Shown one piece after another: positions 55,263 to 64,000 of a stretch of 64,000 bases of DNA (its first letter is position 1; every line of letters begins with the position of its first letter). The notes below the pieces were generated by a model that was not told the DNA's origin, searched no databases, and was given only the letters and a program-made list of their open reading frames with translations. The stretch comes from Ancylobacter sp. SL191 (GTDB lineage: Bacteria > Pseudomonadota > Alphaproteobacteria > Rhizobiales > Xanthobacteraceae): the NCBI RefSeq assembly GCF_026625645.1, contig NZ_CP113056.1, positions 3,881,001-3,945,000 of the forward strand, in the 5' to 3' direction. Both the position numbers and the translations under genes were made by a program.

Positions 55263-57736
55263 AGGTCGGCAACCCCTTGGCCGGCCAGGCGGACACGGTG
55301 GTCTCGCGGCATAAGCGCCGTCTGGTCACCTCCGCTTGTTGGCTGTTCTTCACGGTAGTCATTGGCTCGCTGGGCGTCGTTGCCTCGGCGCCGGATGCGT
55401 TCGCGCAGGCGCAGACCAACGCCAACTCGGCCGCCCGTGAAATGCTGGCCCAGCGCCAGCCTACCGACCCCGACGCCAAGATGCTCGTGACCGCCGATGA
55501 GCTGGTCTACGACTACAATCGCAATGAGGTCATCGCGGACGGCAACGTCCAGATCTATTACGACGGTGCCGTACTCGAGGCGAAGCGGGTGGTCTATGAC
55601 CGCACTGGCCAGCGCCTGCGTGCGGAAGGCGGCGTGCGCCTCAAGGACAAGGACGGCAAGATCATCTCGGCCGAAAGCCTCGACCTGTCCCAGCAGTTCA
55701 CCGACGGCTTCGTCAATTCGCTGCGGATCGACACGCCGGACAACATGCATTTTGCCGCCGCGCGGGCCGACCGCACGGGGGGCGACACCACGGTCATGAC
55801 CAGCGGCGCCTACACGCCCTGCGAACCGTGCAAGACCGATCCGACCAAGCCGCCCATGTGGCAGATCAAGGCCGCCCGGATCATCCATAAGGAAAAGGAA
55901 CAGACGATCTATTTCGAGAGCGCCCGCCTCGAATTCCTCGGCGTTCCGATTGCCTGGGTGCCCTATATGTCGGCGCCCGATCCGACGGTGAAGCGCAAGT
56001 CCGGTTTCCTGATCCCGCAGTTCATCAACACCAGCGAGATCGGCTACGGCGTCACGATTCCCTATTTCTGGAACATCGCGCCCAATATGGACGTGACGTT
56101 CTCGCCGATGTTCCTCACCAAGCAGGGCGTGCTGCTCGACGGCACCTTCCGGCATCGGCTTGAGACCGGCATCTACAGCATCCGCGCGGCGGGCATTGAG
56201 CAGGAAGACAAGGACGCCTTCCTCGGCGAGCCCGGCTATCGCGACCAGCGCGGCATGATCGAGACCCACGGCCGTTTCAATATCAACGAGCAGTGGTACT
56301 GGGGCTGGGATGGCTGGTTGACCTCCGACAAGACCTTCATGGAGGACTACAACCTCATCAATGACTCCAAGAAGGAAGTGACGTCGCAGCTCTACATCGT
56401 CGGCCAGGGCGACCGCAGCTATTTCGACGCGCGGCTGCAGTACTTCACCGGCCTGACATCCTATGACATCCAGGACCAGCAGCCGACGGTTGCGGTGATC
56501 GACTACAGCAAGACGCTGGACAAGTCGGTTTTCGGCGGCGAGTTCAGCTACGACTTCAACATGATCAGCCTGACGCGGAACGAGATCGATATCCGCGCGA
56601 CCTCCTCGGAATATGCGGCGACGAATGTCACGCAGGGGCCGATCAACGAGTGCGACCTGTCGACGATGAGCGCGGACCCGGCAGTCCAGCGTGAGAACTG
56701 CCTGATGCGCGGCATGGCCGGCAGCTACACCCGCGTGTCGGGCGTGGCGAACTGGCGCCGCACCTTCATCGACACGGCCGGCCAGTCCTGGACGCCGTTC
56801 ATGAATGTCCAGCTCGATGCCGCCCAGGTCGACCCGGAGCCGCAGGACTATCCCTGGCTGTCCTCCGACAGCGAGTCGCTGGTGCGCGCCATGCCGGCGG
56901 TGGGTCTGGAATACCGCTACCCGTTCATCGCCGTGCAGAACTGGGGCACGCAGACGCTGGAGCCGATCGCCCAGCTCATCGTGCGCCCCAACGAAACCGA
57001 CATCGGCAAGTTCCCGAACGAAGACGCGCAGAGCCTGATCTTCGACGACACCAACCTGTTCGAGATCAACAAGTACTCGGGCTATGACCGGGTCGAGGGC
57101 GGCACCCGCGCCAATGTGGGCCTGCAGTACACCGCCAACATCCGCGGCGCCGGCCAGGTGAACGCGCTGTTCGGCCAGTCCTACCAGCTCGCCGGCCAGA
57201 ACTCGTACGCCTATTACGATATGGCCAATACGGGCGCGGATTCGGGCCTGGAGGACGACGTCTCCGATTATGTCGCCCGCCTCTATTGGGCGCCGAACAA
57301 GAACTTCGCCCTGATCAATCGCTTCCGCTTCGACAATGACGATTGGGGCGTCGAGCGCTACGAGCTGGAAGGTCGCGCGACCATCAACAAACTCACGGTG
57401 TCGGCGACCTACGGCCTCTACGCCGCGCAGCCGGATCTCGGCTACTATGAGGAGCGTCAGGGCGTGCTCGGCACCGGCCAGCTCAAGCTCAACGAGAACT
57501 GGAGCCTGCTGGCAGCGTCGCGGTACAATCTGCATGAGAACGAGATCGACTACTCGCTCTTCGGTGTCTCCTATGCGGATGACTGCTTCGGTCTGACCCT
57601 GTCCTACAAGTCGGACTACACCGAGAGCGGCAACCGCGAGCGGGTGGACACGGTCCTGCTGACCATCAGCCTGCGCACGCTGGGCCAGGCGGGCTTCTCC
57701 TCCCAGGTTGGCTCCACCATGACCTCGGGTGAGTGA
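55259..57736 (+). CDS. lptD: LPS assembly outer-membrane protein LptD
   Basis: Final step of LPS export: the LptD/E translocon puts LPS in the outer leaflet. The 825-residue protein has a signal peptide (WLFFTVVIGSLGVVASAPDAFAQ in part), an N-terminal LptA-like domain (LVYDYNRNEVIADGNVQIYY, AEGGVRLKDKDGKIISAESL), and a large C-terminal beta-barrel. Cysteines C188 and C191 (PCEPCKTD) near the domain junction and C776 (DDCFGL) near the C-terminus are candidates for the inter-domain disulfides seen in the family, with C465/C481 in the barrel. GGGAGGA precedes the ATG, which overlaps the lptG stop. Confidence 0.96.
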   Translation: MKVGNPLAGQADTVVSRHKRRLVTSACWLFFTVVIGSLGVVASAPDAFAQAQTNANSAAREMLAQRQPTDPDAKMLVTADELVYDYNRNEVIADGNVQIYYDGAVLEAKRVVYDRTGQRLRAEGGVRLKDKDGKIISAESLDLSQQFTDGFVNSLRIDTPDNMHFAAARADRTGGDTTVMTSGAYTPCEPCKTDPTKPPMWQIKAARIIHKEKEQTIYFESARLEFLGVPIAWVPYMSAPDPTVKRKSGFLIPQFINTSEIGYGVTIPYFWNIAPNMDVTFSPMFLTKQGVLLDGTFRHRLETGIYSIRAAGIEQEDKDAFLGEPGYRDQRGMIETHGRFNINEQWYWGWDGWLTSDKTFMEDYNLINDSKKEVTSQLYIVGQGDRSYFDARLQYFTGLTSYDIQDQQPTVAVIDYSKTLDKSVFGGEFSYDFNMISLTRNEIDIRATSSEYAATNVTQGPINECDLSTMSADPAVQRENCLMRGMAGSYTRVSGVANWRRTFIDTAGQSWTPFMNVQLDAAQVDPEPQDYPWLSSDSESLVRAMPAVGLEYRYPFIAVQNWGTQTLEPIAQLIVRPNETDIGKFPNEDAQSLIFDDTNLFEINKYSGYDRVEGGTRANVGLQYTANIRGAGQVNALFGQSYQLAGQNSYAYYDMANTGADSGLEDDVSDYVARLYWAPNKNFALINRFRFDNDDWGVERYELEGRATINKLTVSATYGLYAAQPDLGYYEERQGVLGTGQLKLNENWSLLAASRYNLHENEIDYSLFGVSYADDCFGLTLSYKSDYTESGNRERVDTVLLTISLRTLGQAGFSSQVGSTMTSGE

Positions 57737-57877
57737 GAGCGTACAGCCGACGGTTCGGATCCGTGAACGTGGCGTCGTATTGACGCCACAACCGCTGGTC
57801 AGAAGAACCATACGGCCTTTGGCGACGCCGATGGCGGGTGCGGATCCTCGGATCAGCGAGAGGGGTATGAGGCGGAC

Positions 57878-58891
57878 ATGACCATGCGGAGCGTGCACAG
57901 CACCTCGAAGCGCGGAAACGGCGCGGGGAGCGGCAAGAGGCGCGGCAACGGGCGCGGCGCGGCGTTGCGCCTTCTCGCCCCCTTCCTGCTGTCGACCGCC
58001 CTTGGTTTCACCGCCCTGTCGCTGGCCCCGGCACCGGCCGCCGCCCAGCAGGTTCTGGTGCTGGTGCAGGGCCAGCCGATCACCAGCTTCGACGTCGGCC
58101 AGCGCATCAAGCTCGCCCAGCTCACCGAGCGCACCAACCTCAGCCAGAAGCAGGCGTTGGAAGACCTCATCGACGAGAAGCTGAAGATCGCCACCGCCCA
58201 GCGCTACGGCATCACCGCCGACACGGATGATGTGAACAAGCTGTTCAGCCAGATGGCGAGCCGCAGCGGGCGCAATGCCGAACAGCTCACCGACGCCCTC
58301 GCCTCATCCGGCCTCAGCGCCCAGACGCTGAAGGACAAGATGCGCGCCGACTATGTCTGGAACAGCTATGTGCGCGGGCGCTTCTCCTCTGTCACCACGG
58401 TGCGCGATTCCGACGTGTTCGCGGCGCTGGAGACGAAGGGCGAGGATCTGACCAAGGCCCAGCGCACCACCGAATACACCGTCCGGCAGATCGTGCTGGT
58501 CGTCTCGCGCACCGCGCCCGATGCCAGCCGCGCCCAGCGCATGGCGGAGGCCAATGCGCTGCGCAAGCGGTTCACCAATTGCGAAACCGGCGTCGTCGAT
58601 GCCCGTGCGTTGAAGGAGACCGTGGTGCGCGATCCCGTCATCCGCACCTCCGCCGACATGAGCGCGCCGCTGCGCAAGGTGATGGACGAGATTCCAGTCG
58701 GCCAGACCACGGCGCCCGAGGTCACCCGCGCCGGCATCGAGATGGTCGCCATCTGCGCGCGCCGCGAGATCGTCGGCGAAAGCGCGCAGAAGCGCGAGGT
58801 CAAGCAGGAGCTGCAGACCAAGCAGTTCGACGCGCTCTCCCGCCGCCTGCTGGACGAGGCCCGCAAGCAGGCGATGATCCAGTACCGCTGA
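57878..58891 (+). CDS. SurA-like periplasmic chaperone / peptidyl-prolyl isomerase
   Basis: 337 residues. After a basic start comes a signal segment (FLLSTALGFTALSLAPAPAAAQ), then a SurA N-terminal domain (VLVLVQGQPITSFDVGQRIK, LIDEKLKIATAQRYGITAD) and a single, diverged parvulin-like region (EYTVRQIVLVV to PEVTRAGIEMVAICAR). SurA escorts outer-membrane proteins, notably LptD, to BAM, which fits its place 141 bp behind lptD. E. coli SurA is longer with two parvulin domains, so isomerase activity here is uncertain. pdxA follows after 4 bp, the classic surA-pdxA-ksgA order. Confidence 0.9.
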   Translation: MTMRSVHSTSKRGNGAGSGKRRGNGRGAALRLLAPFLLSTALGFTALSLAPAPAAAQQVLVLVQGQPITSFDVGQRIKLAQLTERTNLSQKQALEDLIDEKLKIATAQRYGITADTDDVNKLFSQMASRSGRNAEQLTDALASSGLSAQTLKDKMRADYVWNSYVRGRFSSVTTVRDSDVFAALETKGEDLTKAQRTTEYTVRQIVLVVSRTAPDASRAQRMAEANALRKRFTNCETGVVDARALKETVVRDPVIRTSADMSAPLRKVMDEIPVGQTTAPEVTRAGIEMVAICARREIVGESAQKREVKQELQTKQFDALSRRLLDEARKQAMIQYR

Positions 58892-58895
58892 CACC

Positions 58896-59948
58896 ATGCC
58901 CGAGCGCCCCGCGCCCTCCCCCGCCCTCGCGCTGACGCTCGGCGAACCTGCCGGTATCGGACCCGACATCGCCCTGCTCGCCTGGGAACACCGGGCGGCG
59001 CTGGAGCTGCCGGCCTTTTTCGTCACCGGCGATCCCGCCTGCCTGCGCGCATGCGCGGACCGGCTCGGCGTGCCCGTCGTCATTCAACCTTGCACGCCGG
59101 AAGAGGCATCCCGCCTCTTTGCCGATGTGCTGCCGGTGGTGCCCGCCGGCCCCGTCGTCACCGCGCAGCCCGGCGCGCCGGATGCGACAAGCGGCCCGGC
59201 CGCCAAGGCGGCGATCGACGCGGCGGTGCGGCTGGTGCAGGCCGGCCGGGCGAGCGCCATCGTCACCAATCCCATCGCCAAATCGGTGCTCTACAGTGCC
59301 GGCTTCGCCTTTCCCGGCCATACCGAATATCTCGCGCACCTCGCCGGCGATGCCACGCTGCGGCCGGTGATGATGATCTGGTCGCCGGAACTGGCCGTCA
59401 TCCCCGCCACCATCCACATTCCGGTCGCCGAAATCGCCTCCCGGCTGACGACGGAACTGCTGGTGGAGACCGGCCGCATCGCCGCGCGCGACCTGGAGCG
59501 CCGCTTCGGCATCGCCCGCCCGCGCCTCGCCTTTTGCGGGCTCAACCCGCATGCCGGCGAGCACGGCACGATCGGACGGGAGGATGAGGAGATCACCCGG
59601 CCGGCCGTCGCGGCTCTGCGGGTGGAGGGGATCGACGCGCGCGGCCCCTTCCCGGCCGACACGCTGTTCCACGCCAAGGCCCGCGCGGGCTATGACGTGG
59701 TGATCGGCGCCTATCACGATCAGGTTTTGGCGCCGGTGAAGACGCTGGCTTTCGACCGCGCGGTGAATGTGACGCTCGGCCTGCCGTTCATCCGCACCTC
59801 GCCGGACCATGGCACGGCCTTCGACATCGCCGGCACCGGGACAGCCGATCCGTCGAGCCTCATCGAGGCACTGCGCCTTGCCCGCCGGCTCGCCGATGTC
59901 GACCGCGCGGCCCTGGCCGCCGCCTCTGTCGAGCGCGTGCCGGCATGA
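58896..59948 (+). CDS. pdxA: 4-hydroxythreonine-4-phosphate dehydrogenase
   Basis: NAD-dependent oxidation in the DXP-dependent route to pyridoxal phosphate. The 350-residue protein shows the start [20 protein letters not shown], metal histidines in [26 protein letters not shown] and [14 protein letters not shown], and [19 protein letters not shown]. Length is normal. It begins 4 bp after the SurA-like gene and overlaps ksgA in ATGA (59945-59948), so the three are co-translated. Confidence 0.97.
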   Translation: MPERPAPSPALALTLGEPAGIGPDIALLAWEHRAALELPAFFVTGDPACLRACADRLGVPVVIQPCTPEEASRLFADVLPVVPAGPVVTAQPGAPDATSGPAAKAAIDAAVRLVQAGRASAIVTNPIAKSVLYSAGFAFPGHTEYLAHLAGDATLRPVMMIWSPELAVIPATIHIPVAEIASRLTTELLVETGRIAARDLERRFGIARPRLAFCGLNPHAGEHGTIGREDEEITRPAVAALRVEGIDARGPFPADTLFHAKARAGYDVVIGAYHDQVLAPVKTLAFDRAVNVTLGLPFIRTSPDHGTAFDIAGTGTADPSSLIEALRLARRLADVDRAALAAASVERVPA

Positions 59949-60820
59949 GCGGGATCGACAATCTTCCGCCGCTGCGCGAGGTCATCCGCGAGCATGGCCT
60001 CTCGGCGCTGAAGTCGCTCGGCCAGAACTTCCTGCTCGACCTCAACCTCACCTCGAAGATCGCCCGCACCGCCGGCCGGCTCGACGGGGTGACGGTGATC
60101 GAGGTCGGACCCGGCCCAGGTGGGCTCACCCGCGCCATTCTCGCCCTCGGCCCGCAGAAGGTCGTTGCCATCGAGCGCGATTCCCGCTGCATCGCCGCGC
60201 TCACCGAAGTCGCCGCGCACTATCCCGGCAAGCTGGAGGTGGTGGAGGGCGACGCGCTGGAGGCCGACTACCGCGCTTTGGTGCCCGAGGGCGGGCGCGC
60301 CGTCATCATTGCCAACCTGCCCTATAATGTCGCGACGCCGCTGCTGATCGGCTGGCTCTCCGGGCCGTGGCCGGCCTGGTATGAGAGCCTGACGCTGATG
60401 TTCCAGCGCGAGGTGGCCGAGCGCATCGTCGCCGCGCCGGGCACCAATCATTATGGCCGTCTCGCCATCCTCACCGGCTGGCGGGCGACGGCGCGCATCG
60501 CCTTCGATGTGCCGGCCTCCGCCTTCGTACCGGCGCCCAAGGTCACGTCCTCGGTCGTTCACATCATCCCGCGCCCGGCGCCGCTCGCCTGCGATCTGAA
60601 GGCGCTGGAGCGGGTGACGGAGGCGGCCTTCGGCCAGCGCCGCAAGATGCTGCGCCAGTCGCTCAAGAGCCTCGGCGTCGACACCATGGCGCTGCTGGAA
60701 GCCGCCGGCCTGCCGCCCACCGAGCGCGCCGAGCAGATCCCGGTCGAGGGCTTCGTCGCGCTGGCCAATGCCTGGGTGGCGATGCGGGCAAATACGGGCC
60801 GCGACGGACAGACCTCTTAG
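59945..60820 (+). CDS. ksgA: 16S rRNA dimethyladenosine transferase
   Basis: Dimethylates two adenosines in the 16S rRNA 3' hairpin during 30S maturation; loss gives kasugamycin resistance. The 291-residue protein has [15 protein letters not shown], the SAM-binding motif [15 protein letters not shown] and the catalytic motif [11 protein letters not shown], with [15 protein letters not shown] in the C-terminal domain. Its start overlaps the pdxA stop. A REP-like element separates it from the convergent gmk. Confidence 0.98.
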   Translation: MSGIDNLPPLREVIREHGLSALKSLGQNFLLDLNLTSKIARTAGRLDGVTVIEVGPGPGGLTRAILALGPQKVVAIERDSRCIAALTEVAAHYPGKLEVVEGDALEADYRALVPEGGRAVIIANLPYNVATPLLIGWLSGPWPAWYESLTLMFQREVAERIVAAPGTNHYGRLAILTGWRATARIAFDVPASAFVPAPKVTSSVVHIIPRPAPLACDLKALERVTEAAFGQRRKMLRQSLKSLGVDTMALLEAAGLPPTERAEQIPVEGFVALANAWVAMRANTGRDGQTS

Positions 60821-60822
60821 GC

Positions 60823-60960
60823 CGTCATCCCGGACGGCCGCAGGCCGATCCGGGATCGTATCATGTTGCGGCGACCGGCCCGCGACCCCGGCTCTCCGCT
60901 ACGCGGAGCCTGCCCTTGGCCTTGCCGACGGCAAGACCCGAGGGGCCGGGGGGGACGCCA
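60823..60960. repeat. REP-like palindromic element, copy 3, with enlarged right half
   Basis: The left half (CGTCATCCCGGACGGCCGCA through GATCCGGGATCGTA) is identical to copy 1. The right half begins CGACCCCGGCTCTCCGCTACG like copy 1, then carries about 40 extra bases before a degenerate end GGGCCGGGGGGGACG. It fills the gap between the convergent ksgA and gmk genes. Confidence 0.8.
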
Positions 60961-60965
60961 TGGCT

Positions 60966-61619
60966 TCAGTCCGTCAGCGTCGCCAGTTCCGAGTCCAGCC
61001 GCTCGATCACCGGCGCGAGGCCGACCTGACGCTCACGGCGCAGGCGCTCGGCCAGCAGGATGTTGCGCAGATTGGCGAAGGTGCTGTTCAGGTCTTCATT
61101 GACCAGCACGTAATTGTAGTCCTGCCAGTGCGCGATCTCGGTGCGGGCGTTCTTCAGCCGCTTCTCGATCACGCCGGAGGCATCCTCCGCCCGACGCTCC
61201 AGCCGCATCTTCAGCTCATGCGCCGAGGGCGGCAGGATGAACACGCCGACAATATCCTCGGGCATCCGGACGTAGAGCTGCTCGGCGCCTTGATAGTCGA
61301 TGTCGAACAGCACATCGCGCCCGGCCGCCAGCGCCGCTTCCACCGGCTCGCGCGGCGTGCCGTAGAAATTGCCGTGAACCTCGGCATGTTCTAGCAGGTC
61401 GCCGGCATCGCGCATCTTCTCGAAGCGGTCGCGGGTGAGGAAGTGATAATGCACCCCCTCCACCTCGCTCGGCCGGCGCTCGCGCGTGGTGACGGAGACC
61501 GAGAGATAGATGTCCGGGTTCTGCTCCAGCAGGAGCCGGGCCAGCGTCGACTTGCCCGCGCCCGAGGGCGAGGACAGGATCAGCATGAGGCCCCGGCGGG
61601 CAACGTTGGAATGCTTCAT
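60966..61619 (-). CDS. gmk: Guanylate kinase
   Basis: Phosphorylates GMP to GDP. The 217-residue protein has the P-loop [10 protein letters not shown] near residue 20, the GMP-binding [20 protein letters not shown], and [11 protein letters not shown]. The ATG at 61619 ([10 protein letters not shown]) is preferred; a GTG at 61628 overlapping the yicC stop is possible. It lies 5 bp behind yicC, part of the conserved fabF-mltG-yicC-gmk order. Confidence 0.97.
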   Translation of the reverse strand: MKHSNVARRGLMLILSSPSGAGKSTLARLLLEQNPDIYLSVSVTTRERRPSEVEGVHYHFLTRDRFEKMRDAGDLLEHAEVHGNFYGTPREPVEAALAAGRDVLFDIDYQGAEQLYVRMPEDIVGVFILPPSAHELKMRLERRAEDASGVIEKRLKNARTEIAHWQDYNYVLVNEDLNSTFANLRNILLAERLRRERQVGLAPVIERLDSELATLTD

Positions 61620-61624
61620 GCGCC

Positions 61625-62512
61625 TCACTCGATGTTCTGAACCTGCTCGCGGAACTGCTCCACCACGCCCTTCAGCTCGAGGCCGATGGCGGTCAGCGAC
61701 ACATCGTTCGCCTTGGAGCAGAGCGTGTTGGTCTCGCGGTTGAATTCCTGGGCGAGGAAGTCGAGCTTGCGCCCGACCGCGCCGCCCTCTGTCAACATGG
61801 CGCGGGCGGCGGCGACATGGGCGACCAGTCGGTCGAGTTCCTCGCGCACATCCACCTTCGCCGCCAGCATCAGGGCTTCCTGATGCAGCCGATCGGGGTC
61901 GAAATTGGCGCCGGTGTCCAGCAGCGTGCGGATCTGCTCCGCGAGCTTGGCGCGGATCGCCTCCGGCCGGCGCGCGGGATTAGCCTCCGCGGCGGCGGTC
62001 AGACGCTCGATGCCGTCGAGCCGCTCATTGAGAACCAGCGCGAGCGCCGCGCCTTCCTTGGCGCGCATGGCGACCAGTTCGGATATGGCGCGCTCGAAGC
62101 CGTCCGTCACCGCCGCCTCGACGGCGCCGCGCTCGGCCTCGCTGTCCTGCGTCTCGCTCACCTCCAGCACGCCCTTGAGCGACAGCAGGCTTTCCAGCCG
62201 CACCGGCGGAGCGTCGAGATCGCGCGCGACGGTGGCGACGGAGGCGGCAACCGCCCGCAGCAGCGGCTCATTGACGGTGACGCTCACCGCCGAATCGGCG
62301 CGGGTCATGGAGAGGGTGGCGTTGACGTTGCCGCGGGCGAGGGCGCGCGAGGCGATCTGCTTCAGCGGGATATCCAGCCCGTCCCATCCGGTGGGCAGGC
62401 GCAGGCGCACATCCAGCCCCTTGCCGTTCACCGACTTCACTTCCCAGGTCCAGTGCCATGCGCCGGCCTGTCCCTGGGTGCGGGCAAAGCCCGTCATGCT
62501 GGCAAGCGCCAT
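61625..62512 (-). CDS. YicC family endoribonuclease-like protein
   Basis: 295 residues of the YicC/YloC family, in E. coli linked to RNA degradation and recently viewed as an endoribonuclease. Hallmarks are the start [37 protein letters not shown], and the conserved C-terminal block [20 protein letters not shown]. The frame is open to 62533; the ATG at 62512 is the family start. It sits between mltG and gmk as in most Proteobacteria of this group. Confidence 0.95.
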   Translation of the reverse strand: MALASMTGFARTQGQAGAWHWTWEVKSVNGKGLDVRLRLPTGWDGLDIPLKQIASRALARGNVNATLSMTRADSAVSVTVNEPLLRAVAASVATVARDLDAPPVRLESLLSLKGVLEVSETQDSEAERGAVEAAVTDGFERAISELVAMRAKEGAALALVLNERLDGIERLTAAAEANPARRPEAIRAKLAEQIRTLLDTGANFDPDRLHQEALMLAAKVDVREELDRLVAHVAAARAMLTEGGAVGRKLDFLAQEFNRETNTLCSKANDVSLTAIGLELKGVVEQFREQVQNIE

Positions 62513-62617
62513 GCTGTCTCCCCTGCCGCGCACCGCCGCGGCGTGCCGCGCACCAATGCGGCGCGCGGACCATAACGGGGGTGCCCCGGCGCCTCAAGAA
62601 GAAGCGCCGCGTACCGG

Positions 62618-63820
62618 TTAGTTGATATCGGTGGTCGTCCCGGTGTTGCCCTGGGTGCCGGCGGGCTGGCTGGCCGGGTCGATCTTGCGGTCGCGCTCGA
62701 TCTGCCGCCAGCGCGCAACGTTGCGGTTATGCTGGTCGAGCGTGTCGGCGAAGGCGTGGCCACCCGAGCCATCCGCCACGAAATAGAGCGCCTTGGATCT
62801 GGCAGGATTGGCGGTCGCCTCCAGCGAGGCGCGGCCGGGATTGCCGATCGGCCCCGGCGGCAGGGCCGGGATGGTGTAGGTGTTGAACGGCGTCGGCGTG
62901 GTGATGTCGGCCCGCGTGATCGGCCGGTCGAGCCGCCCCTTGCCGCGCACCAGCCCGTAGATGATCGTCGGGTCGGATTGCAGCTTCATCTTCTTGTTGA
63001 GGCGGTTGATGAACACCGCCGCGACCTCCGGCCGCTCCTGCGCCACGCCCGTCTCCTTCTCGACGATGGAGGCGAGGATGACGAGCTCCTCCGGCGATTT
63101 GAGCGGGATGGACGGGTCGCGCTTCTCCCAGATTTCCTTCAGCAGCGCATCCTGCGTGCGGGCCATGCGGCGCAGCACGTCCTCGCGCGAGGTGCCGCGC
63201 GTCACCTTGTAGGTGTCCGGCAACAGGCTGCCCTCACGGGGCACCTGGCGGATGGCGCCGGACAGTTCCTGGATCTCCAGCAGGCGCTGCACGATCTGGT
63301 CGGAAGTCAGCCCCTCGGGAAGGGTGACGTTGTATTCGATCACCTTGCCGGAAACGATGGTGTCCAGCACCTGCCGGATCGAGGCGCGTCCGGCGAATTC
63401 ATACTCGCCCGCCTTCAGCTTGCCGGAGGAGCGCGTGCCCACGGCCGCGCCGACGAACACCCATTTGTCGTCGATCACGCCGCGCTTCACCAGAAGATCG
63501 GCAATGTCCATCAGGCCTGATTCGCCGGGAATGATGATCGCCGTGTCCTGCGGTAGCGGGCCCGGCGCGTCATAGCGCTTGAGGCCGATCCACAGCGCCC
63601 CGCCGCCGAGCAGGATCGCCATCAGCAGCAGGGTGAAGATCGCGCTGCCCGCCACCACCAGCGGATGGCCGGCGCGCTTGGAGGCGCGGTGGTTCTTGAC
63701 CGGCTTGGCAGCGGGACTGGCGGCCGTCTCCGTGGCCGGCGCGGGCGCCGCCGCGCTCGACGCCGCGGGCGGCGTCTCGGCGGGAACGGGCGGCGGCGGG
63801 GGAGGAGTCTGGTCGGTCAT
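62618..63820 (-). CDS. mltG: Endolytic murein transglycosylase MltG
   Basis: Cuts nascent glycan strands and sets their length. The 400-residue protein has a Pro/Ala-rich cytoplasmic head, one membrane segment (VAGSAIFTLLLMAILLGGGA), a LysM-like subdomain and the catalytic YceG domain with LASIVEKETGVAQERPEVAA, which contains the catalytic glutamate, and LQSDPTIIYGL, ALPPGPIGNPGRASLEA. The N-terminal poly-proline stretch (TPPPPPPVP) is unusual but in the expected cytoplasmic tail. It follows fabF. Confidence 0.96.
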   Translation of the reverse strand: MTDQTPPPPPPVPAETPPAASSAAAPAPATETAASPAAKPVKNHRASKRAGHPLVVAGSAIFTLLLMAILLGGGALWIGLKRYDAPGPLPQDTAIIIPGESGLMDIADLLVKRGVIDDKWVFVGAAVGTRSSGKLKAGEYEFAGRASIRQVLDTIVSGKVIEYNVTLPEGLTSDQIVQRLLEIQELSGAIRQVPREGSLLPDTYKVTRGTSREDVLRRMARTQDALLKEIWEKRDPSIPLKSPEELVILASIVEKETGVAQERPEVAAVFINRLNKKMKLQSDPTIIYGLVRGKGRLDRPITRADITTPTPFNTYTIPALPPGPIGNPGRASLEATANPARSKALYFVADGSGGHAFADTLDQHNRNVARWRQIERDRKIDPASQPAGTQGNTGTTTDIN

Positions 63821-63902
63821 CGGGTGCCTCGCCTGGCGTCCGCGGGCGGCGCAACGCACAGGCAGACTACCCTTGAATATGGCGAAAGCGGGAACCCGGC
63901 GC

Positions 63903-63925
63903 GGGGAAAAGCCCAGCTTTTCCCC
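63903..63925 (-). terminator. Hairpin between fabF and mltG
   Basis: Perfect 10-bp stem GGGGAAAAGC / GCTTTTCCCC with a 3-base loop, 20 bp beyond the fabF stop. There is no T run after it on the minus strand, so it may attenuate rather than end the transcript into mltG. Confidence 0.5.
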
Positions 63926-63944
63926 TGCGTCCGCCCCGCTCCGC

Positions 63945-64000
63945 TCAGTTCGTGTAGCGCTTGAATACCAGCGACGCGTTGGTGCCGCCGAAGCCGAAGG
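63945..64000 (-). CDS. fabF: Beta-ketoacyl-ACP synthase II, C-terminal end only
   Basis: The last 17 codons read FGFGGTNASLVFKRYTN and stop. The FGFGGTNASLVF block is the conserved glycine-rich C-terminus of KAS II condensing enzymes. The position directly upstream of mltG agrees with the usual acpP-fabF-mltG order. The rest lies beyond the window. Confidence 0.88.
   Translation of the reverse strand, partial: FGFGGTNASLVFKRYTN

Overview
The window is GC-rich (roughly two thirds G+C), densely packed chromosomal DNA that reads as core genome of an alphaproteobacterium of the Hyphomicrobiales (Rhizobiales). Evidence: a 2-porin-family porin with the rhizobial N-terminal cysteine pair, the order accB-accC-aat-DUF2155-NDUFA12, an AdoCbl-dependent ribonucleotide reductase, an RNase E whose S1 domain is split by an acidic insertion, a malic enzyme fused to a phosphotransacetylase-like domain, and an Irr-box-like site beside the suf genes. 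A Xanthobacteraceae-type genus (Ancylobacter/Starkeya/Xanthobacter) is a plausible guess from general resemblance, not something the sequence proves. I saw no tRNA, rRNA, CRISPR array, insertion sequence, prophage or defence island.

Layout. 1-2.1 kb: start of the suf iron-sulfur assembly operon on the minus strand (sufB, cysteine desulfurase). 2.1-12.5 kb: alpha/beta hydrolase, anmK, tyrS, a giant AsmA-like protein, a Bcp-type peroxiredoxin, prfB and a GST. 12.5-20 kb: cell-wall genes (class A PBP, AmiC-type amidase) divergent from rne, which has a very long leader. 20-28.2 kb: aminotransferase, M48 protease, DsbA-like protein, aroQ, accBC, aat, DUF2155 and NDUFA12 genes. 28.2-35.6 kb: nrdJ with a long leader, an unrecognised RNase-H-like ORF of atypical composition, a GNAT, and two cold-shock genes. 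35.7-49 kb: malic enzyme, a large exported protein, a molybdopterin oxidoreductase, two TerC proteins, ndk, two small secreted proteins, a DinB-like protein and an ABC-F ATPase. 49-52.8 kb: porin, holC, pepA. 53-61 kb: the envelope run lptF-lptG-lptD-surA-like-pdxA-ksgA. 61-64 kb, minus strand: gmk, yicC, mltG and the last codons of fabF.

How the genes work together. Much of the window serves the envelope: LptFGD move LPS out, the SurA-like chaperone and DsbA-like protein help fold exported proteins, PBP1A, AmiC, MltG and AnmK build, cut and recycle murein, and AccBC/FabF make fatty acids. Stress and metal functions are scattered between them (peroxiredoxin, GST, Suf, TerC pair, cold-shock proteins).

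No clearly new multi-gene system is visible. The best leads are regulatory or structural: a perfect Irr-like palindrome in the suf/hydrolase divergent region; a dispersed palindromic element present three times, every time between convergent genes; a terminator-like hairpin that ends five bases before the start codon of the molybdopterin oxidoreductase and buries its only apparent Shine-Dalgarno sequence; long structured leaders on rne, nrdJ and the second terC; and a compositionally odd RNase-H-like ORF directly behind nrdJ.
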